Below are positions 1-6,200 of a stretch of DNA of 6,200 nucleotides, piece by piece. Location of the stretch: the NCBI GenBank assembly GCA_016764635.1, contig JAESRM010000189.1:1-6200 (forward strand), given 5' to 3'. The position numbers were made by a program, and so were the translations under genes. The notes below the pieces were generated by a model. The model saw only the letters and a list, made by a program, of their open reading frames with translations, did no database searches and was not told the origin of the DNA. The stretch is from Planctomycetota bacterium (GTDB taxonomy: Bacteria; Planctomycetota; UBA1135; GCA-002686595). The first letter of the stretch is position 1, and each line of letters begins with the position of its first letter.

Positions 1-1428
1 ATTGCTGAGACCCTGAGCGGTGGAGAGTACCCCAGTTTTGGGGTCAAAGTGCTGCCACACTTTCGTCTTGGATTGTTCTGACACGAGCCATTCGTTCTGA
101 AGGATTCGGACAGTGGTTTCGTGAAGGTCGATGGGGAAGGGAAGGTCGTCCGCAAAGTACGTTCGGTTTCCCGTGGGGTCGAAAAGTGCCCAATGGCTTA
201 GCCCATCGCTGATCCTTCGACCGCTGGATCCAAGTCCGACATAATTATAGTATGTCATCCACTCTGGAGACAAACCCATGGCTGCCAACCGTTCAGGGTT
301 TTGGTATGTCCAGACGACTTGTTCTTGGGGACTCTGCTTCCCCGTTTTCAGATCAACGGCAAAATGTTCGCTGCCCTCCCTTGGGTCGAACCTGCGGACT
401 ACGAGCCTATTTGCATGGGGAAAGGACTCCTGACCACGGTAGGTAAGTCCGGATTCGGTTTCGGCTACAACCGTGCCCAAGCCCAGGCACCAGGTCGTCA
501 TCGTTTCCAGATTCAACCCCATTGTGTAGAGCTTGATGGAGCGATCGCCCTGCCAGTCGCTCACGCGATTGCCTCCTGTGAAGAAGATGGTTCGATTGTC
601 CGGCGTCAGGAAGGCTGATTTGATCTCAAATGCAAAGGTGCGCGGGTTGACTTTCCTCACTTCAAATTCATGTTCCGCGAAGGAAACTAGACCCATTCCC
701 CAGGTGGGGCTGAGCCCGACCAATAACAGTCCGAGGCTTCGCAGCATGTGATGGGAGGGGGCCTCACCATTAGGGCGCAGGAAAGATCCCCAGGCCAGGA
801 TCCATGGGGCCAAGATCAAACCCATCGCAGAGTAGAAAACAAACTCCCTCGAATACTGGTGCCCTCCGGGGTCGAAGGTCCCCAAGTACGCGGCTTTGAC
901 AGCGACGAACATCACGAGTGCTGTCATCACGGTCCCGCCCAAAGCCCAACGCAGCGGGAGTCGCCAGGACATGACCACCAGTGGGAGGGCATGCACCGCC
1001 AGCAGGGGGATGGCAAAGTACTCGAAGCCACTGTGCCCGTCCCTCATTTTGTCGAAGCTGTCGGGAGTGGCCAAGTACATTTGCGTGGCTGCCGTAGCAA
1101 AGCACAAGAGTACGGACCCAGCCATGCCAAGATGAACGAAGAGCGCCTTGCCCAGAAATGCGCTGGTTAGGCCAGAGGGAGAGCGTTCGAGAACACCCTT
1201 GGATCTTCTGAGTGACTCACCAGAGAAAACCCGAGGCAGGATCCCCAAAACAAACGCCAAGTATCCAAGTGCTGCAAACAGAACTGGGACTTGCGGGTCC
1301 AAGACATACATGTCCGTACCGAAGAACGTAGCAACCAAAATGAGCAGGACCAACCCGCCCCAAAGTCCAAGCAAGTTACTGCGCTGCTCACGCCACTCTA
1401 CCCATAGATGCTGTTTGATTGCGGCCAT
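1..1428 (-). CDS. P3: ABC-2-like permease with C-terminal propeller-like domain (partial, 3' end outside the window)
   Basis: An open frame of 476 codons starts at an ATG (1426-1428) and reaches the left edge without a stop. Its product is clearly paralogous to the next two genes upstream. Residues 1-16 are a basic, tryptophan-rich cytoplasmic start (WVEWREQR). Hydrophobic segments lie near 17-36, 45-64, 94-114, 137-155, 159-178, 197-216 and 228-247. The loop between segments 2 and 3 holds LERSPSGL...GKALF, resembling the conserved cytoplasmic loop of ABC-2 permeases. From about residue 255 the chain is soluble, with repeat motifs LNLETMTTW (305), VDLKTGK (358), LFDPTGNR (415) and HFDPKTG (460). 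Their spacing matches the first four of seven motifs in P2, so roughly 150 residues should lie beyond the window. The start follows the P2 stop after 5 bases and has a GGAGT site 7 bases upstream. It is probably the third membrane subunit of an exporter-like ABC complex. The substrate is unknown. Confidence 0.85.
   Translation of the reverse strand, partial: MAAIKQHLWVEWREQRSNLLGLWGGLVLLILVATFFGTDMYVLDPQVPVLFAALGYLAFVLGILPRVFSGESLRRSKGVLERSPSGLTSAFLGKALFVHLGMAGSVLLCFATAATQMYLATPDSFDKMRDGHSGFEYFAIPLLAVHALPLVVMSWRLPLRWALGGTVMTALVMFVAVKAAYLGTFDPGGHQYSREFVFYSAMGLILAPWILAWGSFLRPNGEAPSHHMLRSLGLLLVGLSPTWGMGLVSFAEHEFEVRKVNPRTFAFEIKSAFLTPDNRTIFFTGGNRVSDWQGDRSIKLYTMGLNLETMTTWCLGLGTVVAETESGLTYRGQESFPHANRLVVRRFDPREGSEHFAVDLKTGKQSPQEQVVWTYQNPERLAAMGLSPEWMTYYNYVGLGSSGRRISDGLSHWALFDPTGNRTYFADDLPFPIDLHETTVRILQNEWLVSEQSKTKVWQHFDPKTGVLSTAQGLSN
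1355..1401 (-). repeat. Near-identical N-terminal segment shared by P3 and P2, copy in P3
   Basis: This segment encodes EWREQRSNLLGLWxG and is nearly identical at the DNA level to 3241-3287 in P2. It includes an exact 20-base match (1367-1386 against 3253-3272), then one mismatch, then 11 more matching bases. Similarity falls off quickly on both sides. It is best read as a remnant of tandem gene duplication kept or homogenised by selection or gene conversion. Confidence 0.7.
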
Positions 1429-1433
1429 GTGAG

Positions 1434-3320
1434 TCACTCCAGAATGGAGGGGCGTGGGAAGATGAGTTGCTCTTCGCCAGTGTTCAGGTTGATTCGAGCC
1501 AGGCGTTTGGAAAATTGCGTGACGAGCAGGTTGTCCTGGTCGATGGCGCCCACTATTCGGCTTTGGCGGAGCCAGGGCAGCCAATGGATTTCATTGCTAT
1601 CTGGATCGAGGCGACCTAGGAACGTTTCATTTGGTTTGTCTCGGTCACTCAGGGGCCTTGGGGAATGATCTCTGTGGGTCACAATTATGAGGTGAGCGGG
1701 GGCGCATCTTTGCCTGGAGCCCATGGCGTCCCGGAACGTCCATTCAGGTCCTTCTGTCGGTCCACTCAATGACCGCAGAGGTTCGCAGATGTCCTCGTTT
1801 GAGTTGTATAGGGAGAACCGGATCCCCTTGAATACGATGACTTTTCCATCGGGAAGCGCACGGCCAACTGACACGCCCTGCTCTAGGCCTTGAATGGGCT
1901 CTAGCACATTGCGGTCAGGGTCGTATCTCATCCACGACTCATCGCCTTCTTCAGGCCCAATCAGCCATTTTCCAGGCAGTACAAGAACTCTCCGAACGCG
2001 TCCTCCGAGGGTGAATGGCAGCTCGCTTTCATAGAAGACTCTGCTCCTGGATGGGTCGTAAAGAGCTCTATTCGAGGACTCTGGATTAGGTAGTCTCCAC
2101 AGAAATGTACCCAGCCCCACGTCTTTGTCCAGGGTGCGCCACGGGTGCTTTAGCCCCATGGCCTGCACATTGGGCCGGTAGTAGTGGACGGCAAATTGTT
2201 CAGGATCGATAGGGGCCAGCTCGTTGGTGGTCAGATCCACTGTGTGGAGCGAATCTGAATGACCCCCAGCTCTTCCATGCAGGTGGAGTGCTGTGACGTG
2301 GGGGTAGGATGCGCGCCCACTCTCTTGTATGCCTTGTTCTGTTGGGACCAAGAAACGCCGATTGGGCCAATGTTCGAATGAGCCAGTGGAAAGATCTACT
2401 CGAAGCGCATGCTCCCGATAATCATTTTCGTGGTGCAGTAGATCGGCGAAGTTTGTGGGCTTTCTGCGGTCGTAGCTTGTTAGATAGGCTTGTTGTCCAT
2501 TCGGCCCGAGGTATGCATGAGCGATGAAGAAGTCACTGGATTCGTGATCGAACGTTGTGAAGCTGAATCCATTGCACACGTAGCCGTTGAGCCCAACTCC
2601 GAGCGCCGGACTCACTGCAAGGCATGCAAAGCCGAGACCTACAACCGAACGCCGTAGATTGGTGGCCCCACGGGTCATCGTGAATGAACTCCAAGTAAGG
2701 AGCCACGGCATCACCAGGATCGCGATGGATGAATAGCCGCTGAACAATGGGGAACCACCTTCAAAGGTCGATGCTCCCAAAACTCCAAAGGAAAGCGCCC
2801 CAAGAATGATGGCCACAGTCAGGGGAACCACGACCACAACCCAACGCGCGGGAAGGCGCCACGTCATCAGCATCAACGGCAGGGCAAATATGGCAAGGCC
2901 GAGCCCGGGGTTGCCGAATCGCTGGTTCATCAGGACCTCATAGGATCGTGGTGCGGCGAAGTACATCAACACTATGACGGTGAGTGCCGGCAGAAGAGCC
3001 GATAACGCCATCGCGAAGTTCAGGAACAACGCCTTCCCCATGAAGTTCCCATGGATTCCGGCTGGGCAACGTCGCTGCATGGCTTCGGTCGATCGCTGTG
3101 TCGATCCGCCAAAGATCCGAGGCATGATGGCCAGGACAAACCCCAAATAACCCAGCAAAGCAAAGGCATAGGGTGACGCCGCGTCGGTCACCAAGTCAAA
3201 CCCGCCGAAGAGGCCCATCGCTAGAATCAACAGCAGCAATCCCGCCCAAAGACCAAGCAAGTTACTGCGCTGTTCACGCCACTCGATCCAAGCGTTGTGA
3301 AGAATGCTTCGAAGGATCAC
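1434..3320 (-). CDS. P2: ABC-2-like permease fused to a seven-motif propeller-like domain
   Basis: This 628-residue protein has a GTG start that overlaps the stop of P1 (GTGA) and a GAGGAG site 8 bases upstream. Residues 1-20 are cytoplasmic and basic (WIEWREQRSN). Hydrophobic segments lie near 21-41, 51-70, 96-122, 138-154, 159-182, 195-213 and 224-246. Loops 2-3 (RRCPAG...GK), 4-5 (WRLPARW) and 6-7 (TRGATNLRRS) are basic, while loops 1-2 and 5-6 are neutral or acidic. This gives N-in topology with the C-terminal half outside. The soluble half (about 255-628) has seven motifs: VDLSTGSF (308), VDLTTNEL (361), YDPSRSRV (421), YDPDRNVL (466), LYNSNEDI (504), LDPDSNEI (571) and INLNTGEE (610). 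It also has LPDGKVIV (489) and LPGKWLI (448), typical of propeller strands. Length is far above the 200 to 400 residues usual for a stand-alone ABC-2 permease. The family assignment rests on architecture and operon context. The transported substrate cannot be read from the sequence. Confidence 0.88.
   Translation of the reverse strand: MILRSILHNAWIEWREQRSNLLGLWAGLLLLILAMGLFGGFDLVTDAASPYAFALLGYLGFVLAIMPRIFGGSTQRSTEAMQRRCPAGIHGNFMGKALFLNFAMALSALLPALTVIVLMYFAAPRSYEVLMNQRFGNPGLGLAIFALPLMLMTWRLPARWVVVVVPLTVAIILGALSFGVLGASTFEGGSPLFSGYSSIAILVMPWLLTWSSFTMTRGATNLRRSVVGLGFACLAVSPALGVGLNGYVCNGFSFTTFDHESSDFFIAHAYLGPNGQQAYLTSYDRRKPTNFADLLHHENDYREHALRVDLSTGSFEHWPNRRFLVPTEQGIQESGRASYPHVTALHLHGRAGGHSDSLHTVDLTTNELAPIDPEQFAVHYYRPNVQAMGLKHPWRTLDKDVGLGTFLWRLPNPESSNRALYDPSRSRVFYESELPFTLGGRVRRVLVLPGKWLIGPEEGDESWMRYDPDRNVLEPIQGLEQGVSVGRALPDGKVIVFKGIRFSLYNSNEDICEPLRSLSGPTEGPEWTFRDAMGSRQRCAPAHLIIVTHRDHSPRPLSDRDKPNETFLGRLDPDSNEIHWLPWLRQSRIVGAIDQDNLLVTQFSKRLARINLNTGEEQLIFPRPSILE
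1436..1440 (-). promoter_or_regulatory. Ribosome binding site of P3
   Basis: GGAGT on the minus strand lies 7 bases before the ATG of P3, inside the end of P2, and spans the P2 stop codon. It supports the ATG at 1426-1428, which also aligns the N-terminus with that of P2. Confidence 0.7.
3241..3287 (-). repeat. Near-identical N-terminal segment shared by P3 and P2, copy in P2
   Basis: This is the partner of the segment at 1355-1401. The exact 20-base core is 3253-3272 and encodes residues 17 to 22 of P2 plus flanking bases. The equivalent region of P1 (KEWRDHRAALLALWAG) is related in protein sequence but not in DNA. Confidence 0.7.
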
Positions 3321-5167
3321 GGCTTCAGCTCCTCACCTTTCGGGAATAGCACTGTACGTTCGCCAGTGACGAAGTTGATGCGGATGAGTTGACAGTTGTC
3401 GCGGAGGAAAATTCCACAGCCCGGCTCAATCGATGCAACCAGGTAGCTTTTCCACATCCATGTAACCGGGCGCCAGTGAGCGGTCATGTCTTGCAAGTTC
3501 ACGCTACAAGCAAAGTGGTATTCGTACTCATCGGAGACACGGCCGAGAAGTATCGGTTCTGTGGGGTCCAGAACTCTGTTGAGCCACGCGGACAACCCCA
3601 TGATGGAGGCTGCAGTTTCAGGGGCTTCTCCAAGATGTGCAATGGGTTGAGGTTCCCCCGCACGCGGGTCATACAGCGCCAACTGATGATTGATCAGGAA
3701 CAGGATGCGCCCATCCGTGAGGCATGGACCGTGGCGGTCTCCTGGGCCCAGGTGCGGATCCGTCGAGAACTCCCCAGTTTCAGGATCAAAGCGCATCCAG
3801 TCGCCTTGCACATCCGAATCTGTTCGAATTTTGACGAGCCATGGGCCAGGTAGAACAAGCACCTGAGAGTACTTTTTGGCGTATGGTAGCGTGATCAGCC
3901 GGTTCCTGGAGGGGTCCCAATAGGTGTCGAATTGGTCGGTGCCTGTTTGGATCCAACCGGTTCCTGATGGGGACGTTAGACCCGTCCCTTGGGCGAGCCC
4001 GATCTCTGATGCTTCGGGCATTGGCCAGGGTGTTGATAGTTTGACGGCATGCTCGGTTTGTTTTCCGGACTCCAAGTCCCAATGCCTGACTTTCGAAGTA
4101 CCGAAGGAGTCGACTCTCGTCACCGTTTTAGAGAACGGAAAGGACGGAAGGTGGCGGTTGCGCGCGGCGTGGACACGCGGGCTTGCCACTTTGGTTCCCA
4201 GGTCGCCAATAATCTCAAACTCACCCGTGGTCAGATCCACACGAATGGGCCGTTGCCCCGTGTAGTACTCGTCAAAGAATCGAGTTGTCGTATTCATGAA
4301 CGCGAATTGCCCCGACTCTCCTACGAAAACCTCACTGATCGCAAAGTAATCGGACCCCGGGTTGACGTGATGGACCTGCCAATTCCCGTATCCCCATCCA
4401 GCCCAAGCGGGTGCACAACCTGCGAGCAGCATGCCTATTGCGACGAGGCTAGAGCGATTGCCACGCATACTCTTAAACCGTGTGAAAGCCACCCAAATGC
4501 CGATGGTCGCGCCTGCGAGGCATGCCAAAAGTCCAATGCCAGCTTGTACAGCCGGAGGGACATTGGCGAAGGGGAAGACGGGCGGAAAGCCGGCTTCGAT
4601 GACTTGGGAGCGGGCGGAATTCTCAAGGAACTCGTGCTGAACGGCCTGCCAGAACGGGAAGGTCAACAGGCCTGCGAGCACAGGACCTCCGACCAATGCG
4701 AAACCTGGTTGTAGGAGCGAGGCAGACACGGCGAGAATGCACATGAATGTGGGGACTAGCACCAGGGCCAAGCCAGCGTTCCCCGGAATCCAAGTGTCAG
4801 GACCACGCCAAGCGGGCGTGCCGAACAGTAGGTTGGTCCAGCCGGATGCCCAGAAGCCTGTGGCGATCAGCATGACGGTCAGGAAGAGCATCTTGATCGC
4901 GAATGATCGCGTGAGACCGCCGGGTAGGCGTGCCAGGAATGCACCGTGACCCCGGCGCCATTCGCCGGAGAAGGTCGCGAAACCGATCAAAACCAGAACG
5001 GAGGCCATGCCAAGGATCCCAGTGATTCGGTGGCTATCTCCCGCATACATCAAGGATGAGTAGGTTGTCCACATGAACGCCACCAACATCAGCGGGATGC
5101 CAGCCCACAGGGCCAACAGCGCCGCGCGGTGATCGCGCCACTCTTTCCAGATCAGTTGCCGATTCAC
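3317..5167 (-). CDS. P1: ABC-2-like permease fused to a seven-motif propeller-like domain
   Basis: This 616-residue protein has a GTG start that overlaps the ATPase stop (GTGA), with AAGGA 9 bases upstream. Hydrophobic segments lie near 16-36, 48-67, 92-112, 130-151, 155-176, 206-228 and 239-258. The loop after segment 2 holds FLARLPGGL...K, close to the LPxSR...K cytoplasmic loop of ABC-2 permeases such as the Ytr-type proteins. Basic residues sit at the N-terminus, in this loop and in loop 6-7 (TRFKSMRGNR), so the soluble half (about 265-616) should face outward. Seven motifs recur every 40-57 residues: VDLTTGEF (310), WDLESGKQ (363), WDPSRNRL (417), FDPETGEF (460), YDPRAGEP (499), VNLQDMTAHW (556) and INFVTGER (597). 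TDGRILF (485) and LPGPWLV (439) match propeller-type strands. It is the most divergent of the three paralogues. Loop 5-6 is about 30 residues, against about 15 in P2. It probably forms the membrane channel with P2 and/or P3. The substrate is unknown. Confidence 0.88.
   Translation of the reverse strand: MNRQLIWKEWRDHRAALLALWAGIPLMLVAFMWTTYSSLMYAGDSHRITGILGMASVLVLIGFATFSGEWRRGHGAFLARLPGGLTRSFAIKMLFLTVMLIATGFWASGWTNLLFGTPAWRGPDTWIPGNAGLALVLVPTFMCILAVSASLLQPGFALVGGPVLAGLLTFPFWQAVQHEFLENSARSQVIEAGFPPVFPFANVPPAVQAGIGLLACLAGATIGIWVAFTRFKSMRGNRSSLVAIGMLLAGCAPAWAGWGYGNWQVHHVNPGSDYFAISEVFVGESGQFAFMNTTTRFFDEYYTGQRPIRVDLTTGEFEIIGDLGTKVASPRVHAARNRHLPSFPFSKTVTRVDSFGTSKVRHWDLESGKQTEHAVKLSTPWPMPEASEIGLAQGTGLTSPSGTGWIQTGTDQFDTYWDPSRNRLITLPYAKKYSQVLVLPGPWLVKIRTDSDVQGDWMRFDPETGEFSTDPHLGPGDRHGPCLTDGRILFLINHQLALYDPRAGEPQPIAHLGEAPETAASIMGLSAWLNRVLDPTEPILLGRVSDEYEYHFACSVNLQDMTAHWRPVTWMWKSYLVASIEPGCGIFLRDNCQLIRINFVTGERTVLFPKGEELKP
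3329..3334 (-). promoter_or_regulatory. Ribosome binding site of P2 (supports GTG start)
   Basis: GAGGAG on the minus strand lies 8 bases upstream of the GTG of P2, within the last codons of P1. Together with the GTGA overlap it decides the non-ATG start. The resulting N-terminus aligns with the WxEWREQR start of P3. Confidence 0.75.
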
Positions 5168-5910
5168 AGGACCGTTTCCTTGGGGTCCTGGGTGCCGGCT
5201 TGGAAGAGTTCGTGCAGGCCCTTGGGCATGGGCACGGGGGGAGTTTTTTCGGGCAGTAGGTCTTCGACGAGGCCTTCTTGGGTGACTTTGCCTTCGTGCA
5301 GCACGACGACGCGGTCGGCCAGGCGGGCGGCCATTTCTAGATTGTGGGTGGCGATGAGAATCGACTGGTCCTTCATCTCAATACGCGTTAGCAGGGTGGC
5401 GAGTAGTTCTTCGCGGGCCGTGGGATCGAGGCCGGCGAAGGGTTCGTCGAGCAATAAGAGGCGCGGGTGGGGGGACATGGCGGCTACGGCCATGGCTTTC
5501 ATCGCTTCGCCGCGGGAGAGTTGCGAGAAGGGTGTGTCGAGGGGGACTTTTAGGGTTTCGCTGTCTTGGGCGGCGACTTCCTTGTCCCAGGTTTTGTATT
5601 GCGGCGCGAGGAATTTGAACAATTCGCGCGGGGTCATCCAGCCGTAGACGTCGGGTACGGCGGGCACGAAACCGAGCAGGGGGCGCAGTTTGCGGCCTTG
5701 TTTGTGGGGGATGTAGTCGCAGGCTTTGATCTGGCCCGAGGTGGGCTTGAGCAGGCCTAGCATCAGTTGCATCAAGGTTGTTTTGCCCGCGCCGTTGGAA
5801 CCTAGCAGGGCCAGGATTTGGCCCTGGGGCAAAGAGAAGGACACGTCTTGCAACACATCTTTCTTGCCAATGCGGTAGCTCACGTTGTTCAAAGTTAGAA
5901 TCGAAGTCAT
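5164..5910 (-). CDS. ABC transporter ATP-binding protein
   Basis: This 248-residue cytoplasmic nucleotide-binding subunit hydrolyses ATP to drive the adjacent permeases. Visible elements in order are an A-loop aromatic (Y12), Walker A GSNGAGKTT (37-45), an ABC signature LSRGE (131-135), Walker B LLLLDEP (151-157), D-loop GLDP (160-163) and the H-loop histidine H189 in IATHN. The Q-loop glutamine, expected after LGFVP, is alanine (A84). The short signature and the LGFVPxxPDVYxWMT segment resemble ATPases of GntR-linked ABC-2 systems (YtrB-like, CcmA-like COG1131 group). The tail after residue 215 is a short proline-rich extension without a recognised domain. The ATG overlaps the regulator stop (ATGA), with GAGGA 7 bases upstream. 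Only one ATPase is visible for three permeases, so it probably serves them all as a homodimer. Export is more likely than import because no solute-binding protein gene is present. Confidence 0.96.
   Translation of the reverse strand: MTSILTLNNVSYRIGKKDVLQDVSFSLPQGQILALLGSNGAGKTTLMQLMLGLLKPTSGQIKACDYIPHKQGRKLRPLLGFVPAVPDVYGWMTPRELFKFLAPQYKTWDKEVAAQDSETLKVPLDTPFSQLSRGEAMKAMAVAAMSPHPRLLLLDEPFAGLDPTAREELLATLLTRIEMKDQSILIATHNLEMAARLADRVVVLHEGKVTQEGLVEDLLPEKTPPVPMPKGLHELFQAGTQDPKETVL
5177..5181 (-). promoter_or_regulatory. Ribosome binding site of P1 (supports GTG start)
   Basis: AAGGA on the minus strand lies 9 bases before the GTG of P1, inside the ATPase gene. A GTG start here yields MNRQLIWKEWR, which aligns with the N-termini of P2 and P3. 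No ATG lies nearby in that frame. Confidence 0.7.
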
Positions 5911-6200
5911 GCTGATTTCCTCGGACCTTTCGGGTCCTGCTTGGAGAGTCTGGGCACCTGCCCTAACAAGCCCTGCAATATGTCTAGCAGGCTTTGCGGA
6001 TCGTGACCGGCGCGCAGGGCTTCCAGGGTGGCTTGTTCAAAAGCCTCCAGGGTGCTTCCTTTGCGTTGGTCCTTAGCGATAGCGGGCCCGGCCGGGGTCA
6101 CAAAAACCCCACGTCCGTTCTGGCCAGCCACCGCACCCAATTGCTCAAGATCGCGATAGGCCCGCGCCACGGTGTTGTGATTCACCAGGGCCAAACCCGC
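5907..6200 (-). CDS. GntR-family transcriptional regulator, YtrA-like (partial, 5' end outside the window)
   Basis: The C-terminal 97 residues are visible and the frame is open through the right edge. The real start lies outside the window, so the TTG at 6192-6194 is an internal leucine. The visible part begins in the winged helix-turn-helix domain. VNHNTVARAYRDLEQLG matches the GntR recognition helix (vNpnTVxrAYxeLe), and GQNGRGVFVT is the wing. Only about 60 residues follow, mostly helical (LEAFEQATLEALRAG, SLLDILQGLL). This is too short for the large FadR or UTRA effector domains and typical of the YtrA subfamily, where this part serves dimerisation. The gene is first in the visible operon and overlaps the ATPase by 4 bases. 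By analogy with YtrA it probably represses its own operon from an operator to the right of the window. The inducer is unknown. Confidence 0.9.
   Translation of the reverse strand, partial: AGLALVNHNTVARAYRDLEQLGAVAGQNGRGVFVTPAGPAIAKDQRKGSTLEAFEQATLEALRAGHDPQSLLDILQGLLGQVPRLSKQDPKGPRKSA
5918..5922 (-). promoter_or_regulatory. Ribosome binding site of the ATPase gene
   Basis: GAGGA on the minus strand lies 7 bases before the ATG of the ATPase gene, within the last codons of the regulator. This is consistent with translational coupling across the ATGA overlap. Confidence 0.65.

Noticed and set aside
1167..1391. Minus-strand frame starting inside P3
   Set aside because: It is out of frame with P3. 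The P3 frame is open over the whole stretch and aligns with P2, so this is a shadow.
1429..1433. Possible promoter or terminator between P2 and P3
   Set aside because: Only 5 bases separate the genes. No hairpin with a T-run is visible on the transcribed strand there.
2227..4240. Identical 14-base string at 2227-2240 (P2) and 4227-4240 (P1)
   Set aside because: Both copies encode the VDLTT propeller motif, but in non-equivalent blades (second in P2, first in P1). The match is too short to separate from motif conservation, so I do not call it a DNA repeat or recombination site.
4049..4714. Plus-strand open frame of 221 codons
   Set aside because: It lies wholly inside P1 on the opposite strand. 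Its product has no recognisable domain, and its cysteine, arginine and histidine content is typical of an antisense shadow.
5129..5647. Plus-strand open frame of 172 codons
   Set aside because: It is antisense to the ATPase, whose motifs are unambiguous. The product is serine/arginine-rich low-complexity sequence, as expected from reading codons backwards.
3317..5910. P1, P2 and P3 as MacB- or FtsX-type permeases
   Set aside because: Those proteins have four membrane segments, with a large periplasmic domain between the first and second. Here all seven hydrophobic segments come first and the soluble domain is C-terminal.

Overview
The window is almost entirely coding. All five genes lie on the minus strand and read right to left: a GntR-family regulator (truncated at the right edge), an ABC-transporter ATPase, and three consecutive paralogous membrane proteins, here called P1, P2 and P3. 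P3 runs off the left edge. Three of the four junctions are 4-base ATGA or GTGA stop/start overlaps and the fourth is a 5-base gap. Each start has a GGAG/AAGGA-type ribosome binding site inside the preceding gene. I see no room for an internal promoter or terminator, so this looks like one translationally coupled operon whose promoter lies to the right of the window.

The order regulator, ATPase, permeases is that of GntR/YtrA-type ABC operons, such as ytrABCDEF of Bacillus subtilis. There a short GntR repressor controls an ABC-2-like exporter. The membrane proteins are the unusual part. Each starts with about 250 residues carrying seven hydrophobic segments. This is followed by a large soluble C-terminal half, about 350 to 370 residues in the two complete copies. 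That half has regularly spaced motifs of the type DLTTGEF, DPSRNR or DPETG, seven per complete protein, as expected for a beta-propeller. Basic residues cluster in alternate loops, which puts the N-terminus in the cytoplasm and the propeller on the outer face of the membrane. The system therefore appears to be an ABC-2-like complex with three different permease subunits, each bearing an outward-facing propeller, served by one ATPase and one regulator.

P2 and P3 are closer to each other than to P1. They share an almost identical N-terminal stretch, including a 20-base exact nucleotide match, which fits tandem duplication with or without gene conversion.

The organism is a bacterium using Shine-Dalgarno initiation, with some GTG starts and GC above 50 percent by eye. 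There is no marker gene that fixes the phylum. A Gram-negative, Planctomycetota/Verrucomicrobiota/Acidobacteriota-like source is a weak guess from the large fused permeases. No RNA genes, mobile elements, CRISPR arrays or origins were seen.
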